Origin: Amyloporia xantha
Lineage: Eukaryota; Basidiomycota; Agaricomycetes; Polyporales; Adustoporiaceae
Length of the DNA stretch: 64,000 nucleotides
NCBI GenBank assembly: GCA_036971615.1
Contig: JAYKKR010000007.1
Location: forward strand, 1,736,001 to 1,800,000
Reading direction: 5' to 3'
Positions 46,713 through 57,994 of this stretch are shown here, one piece after another; positions within the stretch are counted from its first letter, which is position 1; each line of letters begins with the position of its first letter. A program made the position numbers and the translations under genes. A model generated the notes under the pieces. The model saw only the letters and a program-made list of their open reading frames with translations, made no database searches and was not told the DNA's origin.

Positions 46713-49700
46713 TCATGCGAGTGACAACCCAATGAAAGCAACGATCATGCAGACCAACATGCCTGGCGTGAAGACATAGCTGCGCGCCGCAACACTGGTC
46801 GCAGTGCTACTTGGCGAGCTGCTGGAGACAACGTTGGCTGTACCACTAGGTGTAATGCTCGAAGCCGAACTAGGTGTGGCGCTCGAAGTAAAGCTGGATG
46901 CAACGCCCGAAGTGGAACCGGATGCCGTACTGGAGGCCGATTGAGAAGTAGCACTGGAGGTTGCGTTCGGAGACGTAGTAGAGGATGTGCCGTTAACGAT
47001 GGACAGAAGATCTGGACAGTCAGGCGCCACGAGGACCTGGCCGTAGTTGCTTGCGATCCAGAGCACGACACCGTTCGTCCAGCCGAAACCAGCCTGCAGT
47101 ACGGACTGTCAGGAACCCTATGTGCTACGACGTTCACTGTGCTACACTGACCTGAACAGTGTATTCCCCACCGCTACCGGATGAGTCAACGTCGGTGATG
47201 TTGAACTTCTCGAACATCTGAACAAACGCCAGGATGAGCATCGGTGTTCGTTATGCCCCTGTGGTCACCATGCATGATCACGCACATTACCGGTGTTGTT
47301 GATGCTCTGAGTGACATTCAACTCGGCGTCCGACAGTCTCGGGAGAATACCAGGGATCGATCCACCGGTCGCGTGCCTGCAGTCCACATCGTCAGCACCT
47401 CTACCTCCTTTTGCCAAAATAAACCGTGCTGGCACTGACCAGCTGCACAGCGCACTCGCGAAGTACCGATTCGCCAACTCCCGCTGCAACGTATGCGCCC
47501 AGCCCTCTCCCTCCGTCGCGTTCCCGCCGTTCACGACGGTGCCATTCAACCTGCTCACATCCGCAGCGGGTCCAGTCCTCGTTGCGTTACCTCCCGTGCC
47601 GATGACGGGCTGTCCCGGGAGCTCGTCCTCGGTCACATTGAGCTGCCCGGCGGGCACGAGGGCATACGTCGATGCGTTGACAGGGGGCGTGGGCAGGGTG
47701 CCATTAGTGACGTTCGAGGAGAGGGCCCGGAGAGCCTCGAGGATGATATATTGATGTGGGGGCCAGGTGTTCGGTGCATCCCTGGCGGCGACGATCACGG
47801 ATCAGCTTCATCCTGAATGGGAGACACACATCCCGAAAGAACCCACCACTGCAGCCCTGTCTGGAGGAACGTCACGGGCATGGTCCCGTTATACCTGTTC
47901 ATGACCATATTCAGCCCTGCGAAGAACCCGAATGCGTTCTCGCTCGACAGGAAAAGCTCGTCTGGAACGATGTCATTCCATAGCGGGTAGAACGTCGCCG
48001 CGCTATACAGGGTGTTGCGCGTGTTCGCGGTCGTGTTGAAGTCGTAGAACGCGAGCTTCTCGGGGTCCCAGAAGAGGTCGAGGATGCCCTCGCGCAGGGA
48101 TGCCGCGAGGGTGAGGTGCGGCGCTGCAGCAGAGGCATTTCCCTGCGCGGTGTACATCTCTGCGACGAGTGTGTGTGCCTTGTCTGTGAGGGGGCATGGT
48201 GAGCGGTGGAAGAGCAGATAGAGCCAACGTGAGGGGTCGGAGGCACACTTACAGAGAATGCTATTCAGATCGATAGGAATAATGTTCCTGACATTGAGCG
48301 CGCGCAGAGCAGGGTTCGTGTTGTTCGTCCCACCGGCGAGTGGCGCTGCAGAGAATCGTGAAGAGTAGTCCCAGCCGGTCTCCGCGCCGCTGGCAAGCTC
48401 AGCATACAGCGACGAACGTTGGTTCTCATTTAGAGGAGGCAGCGTTGGGTCAAAGGCGGTCTGATAGTCTAGAATGCACTGGATCAATATCAACGGACTG
48501 TGTGAGCGCGTTGGACTGTACGCACCATCAATGTACGACTCGGGACGGGGTGCCGAGTTGTTGACGGAATAATGGAACATCGTGTAAGTTTTATTCGTGT
48601 AAGGACTAGTCACGGAGATGCTGCGGTTATTCATCCACCAACCGAGTTCCCTCTGCGTAAGGCGATGAGAGCAATACTCTTGGGAAAGGTAACAAATCGC
48701 ATACCTCGATCGAGGGAACTGCTCGGGTCAGTATGGCAGTATCATTGGTCGTAGCAACATAATCGGCCACCATCTAGTCAGCGTGTGCCATTAACAAGAG
48801 CTCCTCCAAGTACGCGAGACATGGAGTACTTACGCGCGTGAACATAGGCGGCTGGGAGCGATCGAGGTCTGAAGCAAGCGTATGTGAGCGTCCATCTGCA
48901 GCCTAGCGACAAAGTTCGCACTAACAGTAGATGCGCCCGCCGTTCGGAATGAAGCCGTAATTCTGGATCTCGTCCATGAAATTCCACAGCGTCGAATTGG
49001 CGATATCGTACAACTCCGACTTCATCAAACCCTGGATGATCCAGTACGAGTCCCAGTAGTCTGCAGAGCAACACGTCAGTTTGCGCTTGTCCGCCAGTTA
49101 GGGGGACAAGATATCTCTCACATTGTTCGCGGAAGCGGCCACCTGGAATCACGAAGGTGTGGTTCAGGGGGATGAACGTCCCCTCACATGGGCCCGTCTC
49201 CGTGCCGTCCGGGCACGTCGCCGACTTGTTCGTCTGTCTGACGAGGTCCTCCCAGTAGCCGCTCACGGTCTGCGACCATGCCCGTAACAGCGGGTCTGAT
49301 ACGTTGTTCAGGAAGTCTGGGTCCTCGACGAAGTTGGTTAGTGAGATTGCCTCAAGCTCGAGCCCCTCCCCCAGGAAGTCGACGTCTTCGAAGTTAACGA
49401 TGTCGCCCTCGGTGATGGGACCCGTGCCATTCTGATAGCGGGCAAAGTCTGCGAGGACCTGCTGCGACCGCTTCGAGGTAGGCTTGTCGACAATCGTCTT
49501 GGGATCCGTGTAGACATCAGCAAGGTTAACGGTTTGCAGAAGCTACCGTGATAAGAAAAGTCTATCAGTAATCTTGAGTTCTAAAGAAGACTAGTTCGGA
49601 CGTACTGCTCCTGCACAGAAGATCTGACTGGGACACCATGGCTGGATAGGAGGCAGCAGCTCCTCTGTTGGAATTGGCGCAGAGGGCGCAGATGCGCTAG

Positions 49701-49854
49701 CTACCGAGGTCGATATTGTGTCTGAGGGGATGCTAGTGTTCACCGCTGACGCTGAGACAGAGCTGGTCACCGAGGTTGTGCTGCCAGACGCTGCCTGCGG
49801 TGCGGCGCTTACAGCCTGGAGGAGACAGAACACGCTCGCCGCCACTGCCCACAT
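46713..49854 (-). CDS. GH37 trehalase, secreted and probably wall- or membrane-anchored
   Basis: Hydrolyses trehalose to two glucose molecules. A signal peptide (AVAASVFCLLQAVSA, residues 3-17) is followed by a Ser/Thr-rich stretch. GH37 signature 1 is PGGRFREQYYWDSYW, joined across an intron; signature 2 is QWDAPNTWPP, also restored by splicing at about 47780-47850. Other family blocks are GFIPNGGRIYY, LGWWMNNRS, ETGWDYSSRF and SENAFGFFAGLN. Many NxS/T sites suggest N-glycosylation. After the catalytic domain comes a Ser/Thr/Ala-rich linker and a hydrophobic C-terminus (MLVCMIVAFIGLSLA), consistent with a GPI signal or transmembrane tail. About ten exons. ATG 49854-49852, stop TGA at 46715-46713. 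The external location points to use of environmental trehalose. Confidence 0.93.
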
Positions 49855-52800
49855 CTTTGCTTGACTAGGAGCTCACTGTTGTCGTCGTCGAGCACCGTCC
49901 TGCACACACCACCCTTATGTACCGCCCTCCTGACGCCGTCGACTGCTTCCATCAGAACCAATATTATTGGGCGAGTCCGAGCGGAAGCGAGCACGGCGTG
50001 CGGAGGCATATGTCTCCTGACGTTCGCCCCCTAGAGCGCCCAGGTCCGATGGTCTGCTGACACGGGTGAAACGGTGCAATCCAGGAAATATATTTCCCGC
50101 AGAACGTCGACGACAGCGGCACCCCATCCACATGTTGTCATGCGGGGAAATTCCTCGACAGCGCAGCACCTCCGACGTCCGGTTCTGAGTCCGAGTCGTC
50201 AGGCCTCAGGCCTTCAGCTTCAGGCTCCCAGTATGTTCCGCGAATGTTGTCGGGAGTATGTCACGGAGAATGGAACGGGTGCATGATGGTAGGTCGCAGA
50301 GGGCAATCCGTGTCGTCATTGTGTCGTAGGGAGCCAAGCAAGCAGCGACGACTCGGCGTCAAGGCGGATAAAACATCAGAATAGGTTCTACATCATCTTC
50401 TTCCGTGCATCTCTCAGATACAAATCGTAGCAGATCCTAGCAATTCGCGGTAGCGGTTCGGCTAAGCAAGTTCAATTCGGATTGTATGCTGCGTGCGACG
50501 CAACTGACTCGACAGCTAGTCTCCGTTGCTTGACCAACATAGCCGAAGACAGTCGTTCGGCTTTATAATACTCGACAACTGACGTTCGTGAGTATCGTTG
50601 TTCGAGACTTATGTGACGTCCGAACCGTGGTCATACACTTACTCAGGCGAAGACGTTGTAACTGGCAAGATGTGGCCAGGTGAGATATCGAGAAACTTAT
50701 TCCCCATACGTTAATGCGATAGGAATGCTAGACAGAGAAGCTTAGAGAGGAGACAGCACGAATTGCCCCGTGTGAGATGGTCGGCAGGAACAGCGGAAAT
50801 TCGGCGCAGTACAAATGGCCCTCTGACTCGGAGATGGACTGTCGCCGTGGCTCACAAGTGCAAATTGTGCATTGACGAGATTATACTACCAGTTTGGTAC
50901 TAGGCTGTCTCCTAACTCTTCCAGTTCGAAATCATATCAAAAACACATGTCTGCTCTGCTAACTTAACAGTTGTGTGACGAAAATCTAGTAAGACTCCTC
51001 CATGTTTCCAGGGTTATTGCTATCTACGCTTGTTGATTTCATCCTCCAGGTTAGGATTCATGGAACCTACAGTATAACCATCTAGGGAAGGCAGCCGTTC
51101 ATCAACTCATCGCAGTTTTGGATGGGCGATTAATCGAATTCGAAAGGCATCGAGCTGGCGAGGTGTGAATATATGATACGAGAGCAGTAAGTCGTTGGGA
51201 ATTCATCATACCTGCAATGCCGGGAGGACCTTCAGTCTGTGTTGTGATGACAGGGGAGCTTACAAAAGAGGCAGCAACCCCACGACTCGGGTCGTCTAAT
51301 TCGGTGCAGGGCGATCCGCGAACCGTCACGACGGTGGGTAGAAATCTAGGAAACGTGTCTAGCCCACTCGCCTTACCCTGTCAGAAATATGTCCTCCACC
51401 GCGTTACATCGCAATTCACGCCAGGCATCGCTTGATACCGACCTTCATGAGCCTGACAGACCCGATCACGACGTTGCAAGGGGTCTCGGTCAACGGACGC
51501 TTTCTCCTAACGTAAGATTCGTCGCTGTTCCGTCGATTTTGAAATCCACTCGGCGCCCCGGTCTGCACTCGTGAGCGTTGATCACGGCGAGTACTGCCTG
51601 CGCAGCCCGTTTCAGATCTAGGGCTCTCTTTGTATTTCACGCACTGGTTGTAAGTACTAGTATTTGAATCTGTTACATAATGTCTTAAACTCCCCTCTTG
51701 GTCGCAGCAGTCTGTTTACCAGTGCAAACCCACCGAGATGTCCCTCTGGGGCAATCAGGAAGGCGGTCGGGTACAACCAGGAGTCTGAATTTGAATGATT
51801 TATCATTTCAGATCGGAGCGGCTGCGGAACATGCAGGGTGCACTCAAAGGAAGAGACCTTCGGTCCCGTTCAGGAGATTCGCTTCAGTCGGACTGAGCCA
51901 TTGTTCATATTCCACATGTTGACGTTCAACATTCAGCATCGATGTCCTCATTGGCGCGCCGTGCCAAGGGATGGCATTGTATTTTGCGCGCTGTTCAAAC
52001 AATATGGCCATGTATGCCAGCGTCCGCAAACAGTTACAAGGAGTCAAATACGCATCCACAGTGCTTCTACTTTACTCTGGGATCTGGGGTTCCAAGGCTC
52101 CCTAAATGGGTCGGGGCTTGTTACTAGGAATGGACGGACGCGCGTTGTCGGCCGCATCTTTTAGACTCGAAGAATCGATATCACCATGCGCTGGAACAGG
52201 CTGCGTCAAGGCGGACAGCCTGGAAGGAGAAAAGCTACCTTAATGAAATGAAAGAGGGGAACACCATTCACTATCCGTTGCGGGCATCCTGAGGCTCTGA
52301 GCCGCGCATCGCTCTTTTGAGACATCGCCGGTACGTCAGAATTCTAGATGAACAGGATTATCTGGGAAGTCAAGAATGTTGGCGACTATTGCCGCCATGG
52401 CAGGAGGCTGAGACACGCCCCAAGCCAAGAAAACGCTGACTGTTTATGATGAACTTACTTGTCTTCCCTATCCAGGAGGTCTGACAGGCCTCGTCGTAAT
52501 CTTATCCTTGAACCTCTCAGTGATGAGCGTACGCTTTTGCATCTCCAAATGACAAGGTTCATGGAATCTGGAAAGGCCCTGTACACTCCGACATGGGCTC
52601 AACCCGCCTTGCCATCTCCCCCAGTGGAATAGTCACACCTCCGTTCGGTGGGAACACTGCCAAGAACCTAATACACCTAGCAGGCGACATTGGCCCATCT
52701 AGCCATCCAGTGAATGAACCCAGAAGGAGTGTGAACCTCACAAAGCCCATACTGCTGCCGGCCGCGTGCCGTGATGATCACTAGCAGTTCGGCATATCCA

Positions 52801-53467
52801 GCGACTAGCAAAAATGGCGGTGCGACCATGTCGACTTTGTACGGCCCTATCTTTAGGCCTGTGAATGCATCAGTTTAGATCAGCGCTGTGTTCCTTGACG
52901 GCGCGTGCACATTCCAGGATGTTCGTAACTTCGTATCCACCTTGTGCCACATTTGTGCTGCAACGCGGGCGCAGATCACCCTATCTCGCCAACGGAACCG
53001 CTAAGCAGACAATACACGAGTATGGGGAGGGCACGGCATAAGGCTACCGGTAGAACAAACCATGCTCCCCATTTATCGCTCTGTTAATATCCACTCGACG
53101 AAAATAGAGCGATTCGAAGACATTGTCATCTGTCCATTTGCGCTGCGGAGATCGCTTCCATGGTAGCGAAGTCAACACTAGATGAAAATAGAAGCCTTCT
53201 ACGCAGAGCCTCATGATGTGTGTTCATCGATATTGGCAGTGCTGTCCCTTATGCGGATTATCATGATGAACAAACATCATACGTGTAGCAACCGCCGCAA
53301 TCCATCGTGTCGGATTCGAAACTCCCCTTCTCGGAGCTTGTTCTGTCGATGTATGTATTTAAGGAGCTGCAACGAGCGACAAACATAACGACTCACCTCC
53401 GCATCTACTGCATCAACACTACACGCACTCTCTCCAGCTTTACCCCATATACCACCAAACTCATAAC
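49855..53467. other. 3.6 kb interval without a recognised gene
   Basis: A plus-strand frame at 51389-51520 starts with ATG and runs to a GTAAG donor-like site (MSSTALHRNSRQASLD...). Fragments near 51840-51920 and 52560-52784 (SPSGIVTPPFGGNTAK) are also protein-like but lie in broken context. They may be exons of a decayed gene; I could not join them. The right end holds the promoter of the acidic mini-gene, with a TATTTAAG box near 53354. Confidence 0.4.
53351..53467 (+). promoter_or_regulatory. core promoter and leader of acidic mini-gene 1
   Basis: A TATA-like TATTTAAG lies about 110 bp before the ATG. It is followed by a CT- and CA-rich leader with few G residues up to the start codon, the pattern of strongly expressed fungal genes. 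Assignment is by inspection. Confidence 0.5.
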
Positions 53468-53704
53468 ATGGCTGACTTCGTTGACCGCGTTGAGGACGGC
53501 TTCGATGCCTTCGAGGGTGGTAAGCTTCAACTTTGGTCGCTGCATCCAACTGGCAGGTTGTTGATTGATGGTGTATCACTTGTTGCAGATGATGTTGTGC
53601 AACAACAGACCTACGAGTCCACTGACGAGACCGTCTACGATGACGGCAACGTCGAGAACATCCAGCAGACTGAAGTCGTCGATGACAGCTACCAGCAGTA
53701 CTGA
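53468..53704 (+). CDS. tiny acidic two-exon protein, paralogue 1
   Basis: Exons 53468-53519 and 53589-53704 with a 69 bp intron (GTAAGC...TTGCAG, phase 1) give 55 residues. The protein starts MADFVDRVEDGFDAFEG and continues as an acidic, Gln/Thr/Tyr-rich tail with repeated TxE/VxD patterns (TYESTDETVYDD), ending DDSYQQY. There is no signal peptide, Cys or membrane segment, so it is probably a soluble, largely disordered protein. The same N-terminal pattern M-[AS]-D-F-[VL]-D, intron phase and acidic tail occur in the gene at 56683. I do not recognise the family. Confidence 0.7.
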   Translation: MADFVDRVEDGFDAFEGGKLQLWSLHPTGRLLIDGVSLVADDVVQQQTYESTDETVYDDGNVENIQQTEVVDDSYQQY

Positions 53705-56682
53705 GGGAGGTGTCGTTCGGGGCATACGCGCAAGGTGTTCTTCGGCTTCCTTTCATTGCGATCAGAGGTGAAGGGAGGGGAGGGACGGGGCGGTCGTCGA
53801 TCGAGACATAAACGGCGACTCGGCAGTCATCAAAATCTGTATAATGTTGTATTTTCAGCGAACGATGATGATATTGATGCATAGTGCATGGGAGAAGCAA
53901 GTTGAAGCTTGTCGACCACTGTACTGTTTACGGGGTCTACCGATATCGTCCACTTTAGACGGCAACTTGGTAATCAACTGGGACAATGGCCCTTATCAAT
54001 TCTCTCCCTCCCTAAATTCCCGGGAGACCCCCGCACGGCATGAAGCCACTAATCAGTGATCAGATCTGGTACCGGCGTCTTGGTATTTTGCAGTCGCCAT
54101 GGTCGGACTTCCAAATCCTTCTTGTGACGTCGTCAGCAGCCGTCCTTCAACGCTGTTGAAGGAGTCGACCGCATATGAAAAAATCTTATAACTATATGAA
54201 TAGCTGGATATGTATTTACATTGACAATGGAACATTACACAAACACCTCAGATACCCCACCGTGATCAAATGTACGAGCTCGGGGAAACGGCTTAAACCG
54301 GCGGAGTGTGAATATTTATGCATACGTATCATAGAGCTGCCATATTTGGGAGGTCGAAGCTATTTCAAGGTAGACGCCACATGGTCCATCATGCCGACCA
54401 GTGCCAAGGGCAGCGCAGGGAATCTCGGGAGGGAGAGAATTGATAAGGGCCAATTACCTTGTCAGACATGAGGAATGCCCATGGTTTCGGGTTGCCTGTT
54501 AAACAAATCGTGTAACTGCGATAATATCGCCTGACCCCACCCCACGGATCAGGTACCAACTACGACCAGAGGTAGAATGTGCGGTCGGACGCGTATCGCG
54601 TCTCTGGGAAATTGAGGTAAATATCTGCGGACGGTAAGCAATTAAGCCCAGTCACCGGTTCAGAATGATTAAGCATACTCATAAATTATCCAGCGGTGAG
54701 CATGCAGAGGCGAGATTAAACAAGCCTGTGGAAGGGAGAAAGAAAACACTTCTCTGTCTGTATTCTCAACTGATACGTTCTAGTGTCTCAAGCTGTCTGA
54801 CAATATACTGTTTTATGAAAGTGTAAACCCAAGAATGTTTGAAAGAATACGTCTAGTTACTCACAATAACAGCTGCTAGTATTGCTCAATCTTCATGATA
54901 CGATGACACTTGCGGATAGCGTTCGCAACTTCGCATCGCGGTAGGTCATGCATAATTGCAAGCAAGCGTCATGTAAATTACACATGTTCGCGATGAGACA
55001 TGATATTCTACAAACAGGAAGTTCCTCTAGGGATGAATAATGCTTTGCACAGCCGTGGTGATCTCAGAGGATCTCAGCTGTGGTGAGGCGCCGCGGTGAT
55101 CTGGCGATCACAAGGACTCGGCGCTCAGATTGAACCTTATTCGAGTATCTTGTGGCTGAGGAGTCAGGCTACGATCTCCAAGACTCTATTATCGTGTGCA
55201 ACCTCAGAGTGCGTATATGCCAATTCTTCCGTTCTGTATGCAAGCAAAACGTTTGTCTCGTTTGCTTTGAATTACACCCGTCACGGTCGTGGAGGGGCTT
55301 GGTCCAAGTCCTGGTATCAACAAACATCACTGGTACTAGTGCGCTGGACGCCCTCTCAGCAAAGCGGCTGGGAACCTAGAGTTGTATACCTGTAGAAGAT
55401 AACAAACAATTTACTCGGAGCAGAAGATCTCAGACGCCTTGCAGGTCATCTAGAGTCTCCTATGTCCATTGTTCTGAATGTGCGTAATATGGGTCCATTA
55501 ACCCATCCATTTAGGTCAGTATTTCCCTATTACCGCTAGCACCATCCCATCTGCATTCCCACAAAGCCGTCTTAGAAACTGATATTGGTGTAAACCTAAA
55601 CTCTCAGACCCTTGTGCATACATCGCGCCCACACTGAAGGGGGCGCGATGACTGCCCCAAGAGCCTGATCTTCGGTCTTTGTTACCCTCTCCATATGGTT
55701 TCTGATATTTCATTGTGCTTGGCAGATTATCGCATGGACAATTTCTCTCCGGAGTACCGACACTGTACAGCATCTACATATTCATTGCCAGGGTCTTGAC
55801 CCTGACGTTTCATCATGATCGAACGTTGTGGCATTTATCCGCAACTCACACCATCCTTCCCCAAATGAGAGCGGAATTGTTCCCGAGCTAACATTATGCT
55901 TCGACTAGCTAAGACAGCGAGCGTTAATCTGTGTAGATGGATTCTGAGGCATCACGGTTGTGGTCGCGGTACTCAACCAAACGCCCAAATGTGTCTAAAG
56001 CAAGTATTCTTGCTCTGCGAGCTGTGTCGACCAGCGCCGAGCCTGAGCGACGGGCTCTCTATGTATGGACATACTCAGATACCAAAATAGGATCGTTGAT
56101 CTCTGAAATCGCGCAGGTAGCCTCTAAGACTTGGACGCCCAAGGCCATGAACCACAAATGATGCGAACGGCAGATCGCCAAGCGCAAGCATTGGACAGGT
56201 GCGCTGCTTCTGCGTTGTTGTCCCGTTTCATTGATCTTGATCGAAGGTCGTCTCCCTCTCCGCTGTCCTTGGCTTCTGTGCAGTGCTGTACAGTCAACAG
56301 CGTAGGTTCTCACTTTTTCTAGATGTCGCTACTACAGAGTAATTGCGTCCTGTACATGGGACATCTCAAGGTACAAAAGATTGCTGTTTCGCAACGCGCG
56401 GCGGGACCTTATCAGTTCAGCGTTAATCAAGGCTGATGAGCAGTGTGAGTGACAGCCAAACAGCGCCGAAGTGCATCGGTAGCTGTATGTGTTACCTGGC
56501 TTATGAATTCGTGCTTGGCAAAAAGAAAATTCATCCCGAACAGATCATTCTGCGGCCGTATATCAGGGCAATTATTTCAGGGATGAGACACAGCAACTTC
56601 AATTATCTCTCCATCTCTCGTTCGAGCACACCAGCACCTCCTACGACAGACCATTCTTCATTTCTTATCCCAAATAACTGAC
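53705..56682. other. interval between the acidic mini-genes
   Basis: About 3 kb with no supported gene. Short open frames (for example 55096-55395, + strand) do not resemble proteins I know. The promoter of the second mini-gene should lie at 56480-56682, where a CA/CT-rich leader precedes the ATG. Confidence 0.4.
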
Positions 56683-56916
56683 ATGTCCGACTTCCTTGAC
56701 ACCATAGAAGCCATCGTCGACGGTGCGCTCAAGTTCAACGTCGTCTAGCATGAGTATCGCCAGATGATTTATCCGCGGTGTCGCGTTCTTGCAGGCCCCA
56801 CTGAGGAAGAGACATACACTGAGACGACGGAGACGACTTCGTATGAGGACGCGGAGGGGGACACCGTGGCGTACTCAGAGACCGTCACCTCCGAACAGTT
56901 CACCGAGGAGTTCTGA
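56683..56916 (+). CDS. tiny acidic two-exon protein, paralogue 2
   Basis: Exons 56683-56722 and 56795-56916 with a 72 bp intron (GTGCGC...TTGCAG, phase 1) give 53 residues. It starts MSDFLDTIEAIVDG, then a Glu/Thr-rich tail (PTEEETYTETTETTSYED) ending SEQFTEEF. The unspliced frame would stop after 21 codons, so splicing is required. It is similar to the gene at 53468 in start, intron phase, size and acidity, but the tails have diverged. It lies 3 kb downstream on the same strand. Function unknown. Confidence 0.65.
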
Positions 56917-57994
56917 TCTGGTCAACTCCAACATGCGACGTGGCGGGAAGCACTAGTAGGGATGGTGTTTTTTTCGTTGCGCTAGGGGTAAAGGCTGGGC
57001 TGTACCGATGAATCGAGCGCGCCTTGCACGGCAAAAATCAAATCCGATCTTGGGAAAGCATTTGAACGCCGAACGCGAATCTGTTCATCTCGCGCGCAGT
57101 GGCAGATCCTCAGGCTGCCTGCCAGTGCAATTTGAATTTTGAATTTTGAATTTTGGACCGGAGGTCACCTGGCCATCATCCAAGGTCTCTCAAAAATCGA
57201 CTCTGTGACTCGGACTTGTATGGGGGCCCTGTACATGTTGTCTCCTAAGTAACTGGAATGTATAAGGACCCCAGAGCGGCGTCCGCGTCAACCTGCACTG
57301 GCAATACAGTCACGGCTATGGAGAGATCAGAATCACGGGCCCAGATATGCATACACTCTCATCCCCATGTCACAGACGTCGACATAGCCTAGCAGAATGC
57401 TCTTGTACACGCCGAAAAAAAGTGGACAGCTGCCTACGAGCTGATCGATGAACAGTTGTGCTCACACCAGCGCGTCCACAAGCACCCACAACGCGTCGCG
57501 ATCACATGCTCGTCACGCAGCATGGGCTCGGATCCACCCATGGCCATGACTGATGCCAAGTGCATAGTCATGACGCTATTACATACACCAGAGGCAGCCC
57601 TCATCTCCAACGCGCTAGGTCCATAGGGGCACCATACCCTTTCTCGCACATCACTTAGTAGTACACAGAACCGGAAGCAATGCCACTGGCAGTACTAGTC
57701 CTCAAGTCCTCAAGGTCCTCAGGCTCGACGACGACTCAACCGACCACAGAAATGCCTCTAGATCTATTCGTAGAGCTACACACGGCGCGGTAATAAAGCA
57801 GTCCGTTTCTATAGTATGTTGTCCATGTCTGTATGCCAGCGTAAGCAAGGGGGGGGGCAGATACATGCACTCAGCATCGTCGCTGGGACACAACACATGA
57901 GGAGACAACCGCGCACTCACTTATGTGAAACAGGGTGGTAAGCACCATGTTGGCAATATTTTGTCTTCGCTGCCGCCGCTCACCGCCCGGCATT
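56917..57994. other. intergenic region with a short TTTTGAA repeat
   Basis: Contains three tandem copies of TTTTGAA at 57131-57154 and is otherwise featureless. The 3' ends of mini-gene 2 and the NADH dehydrogenase gene fall here. Confidence 0.5.
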
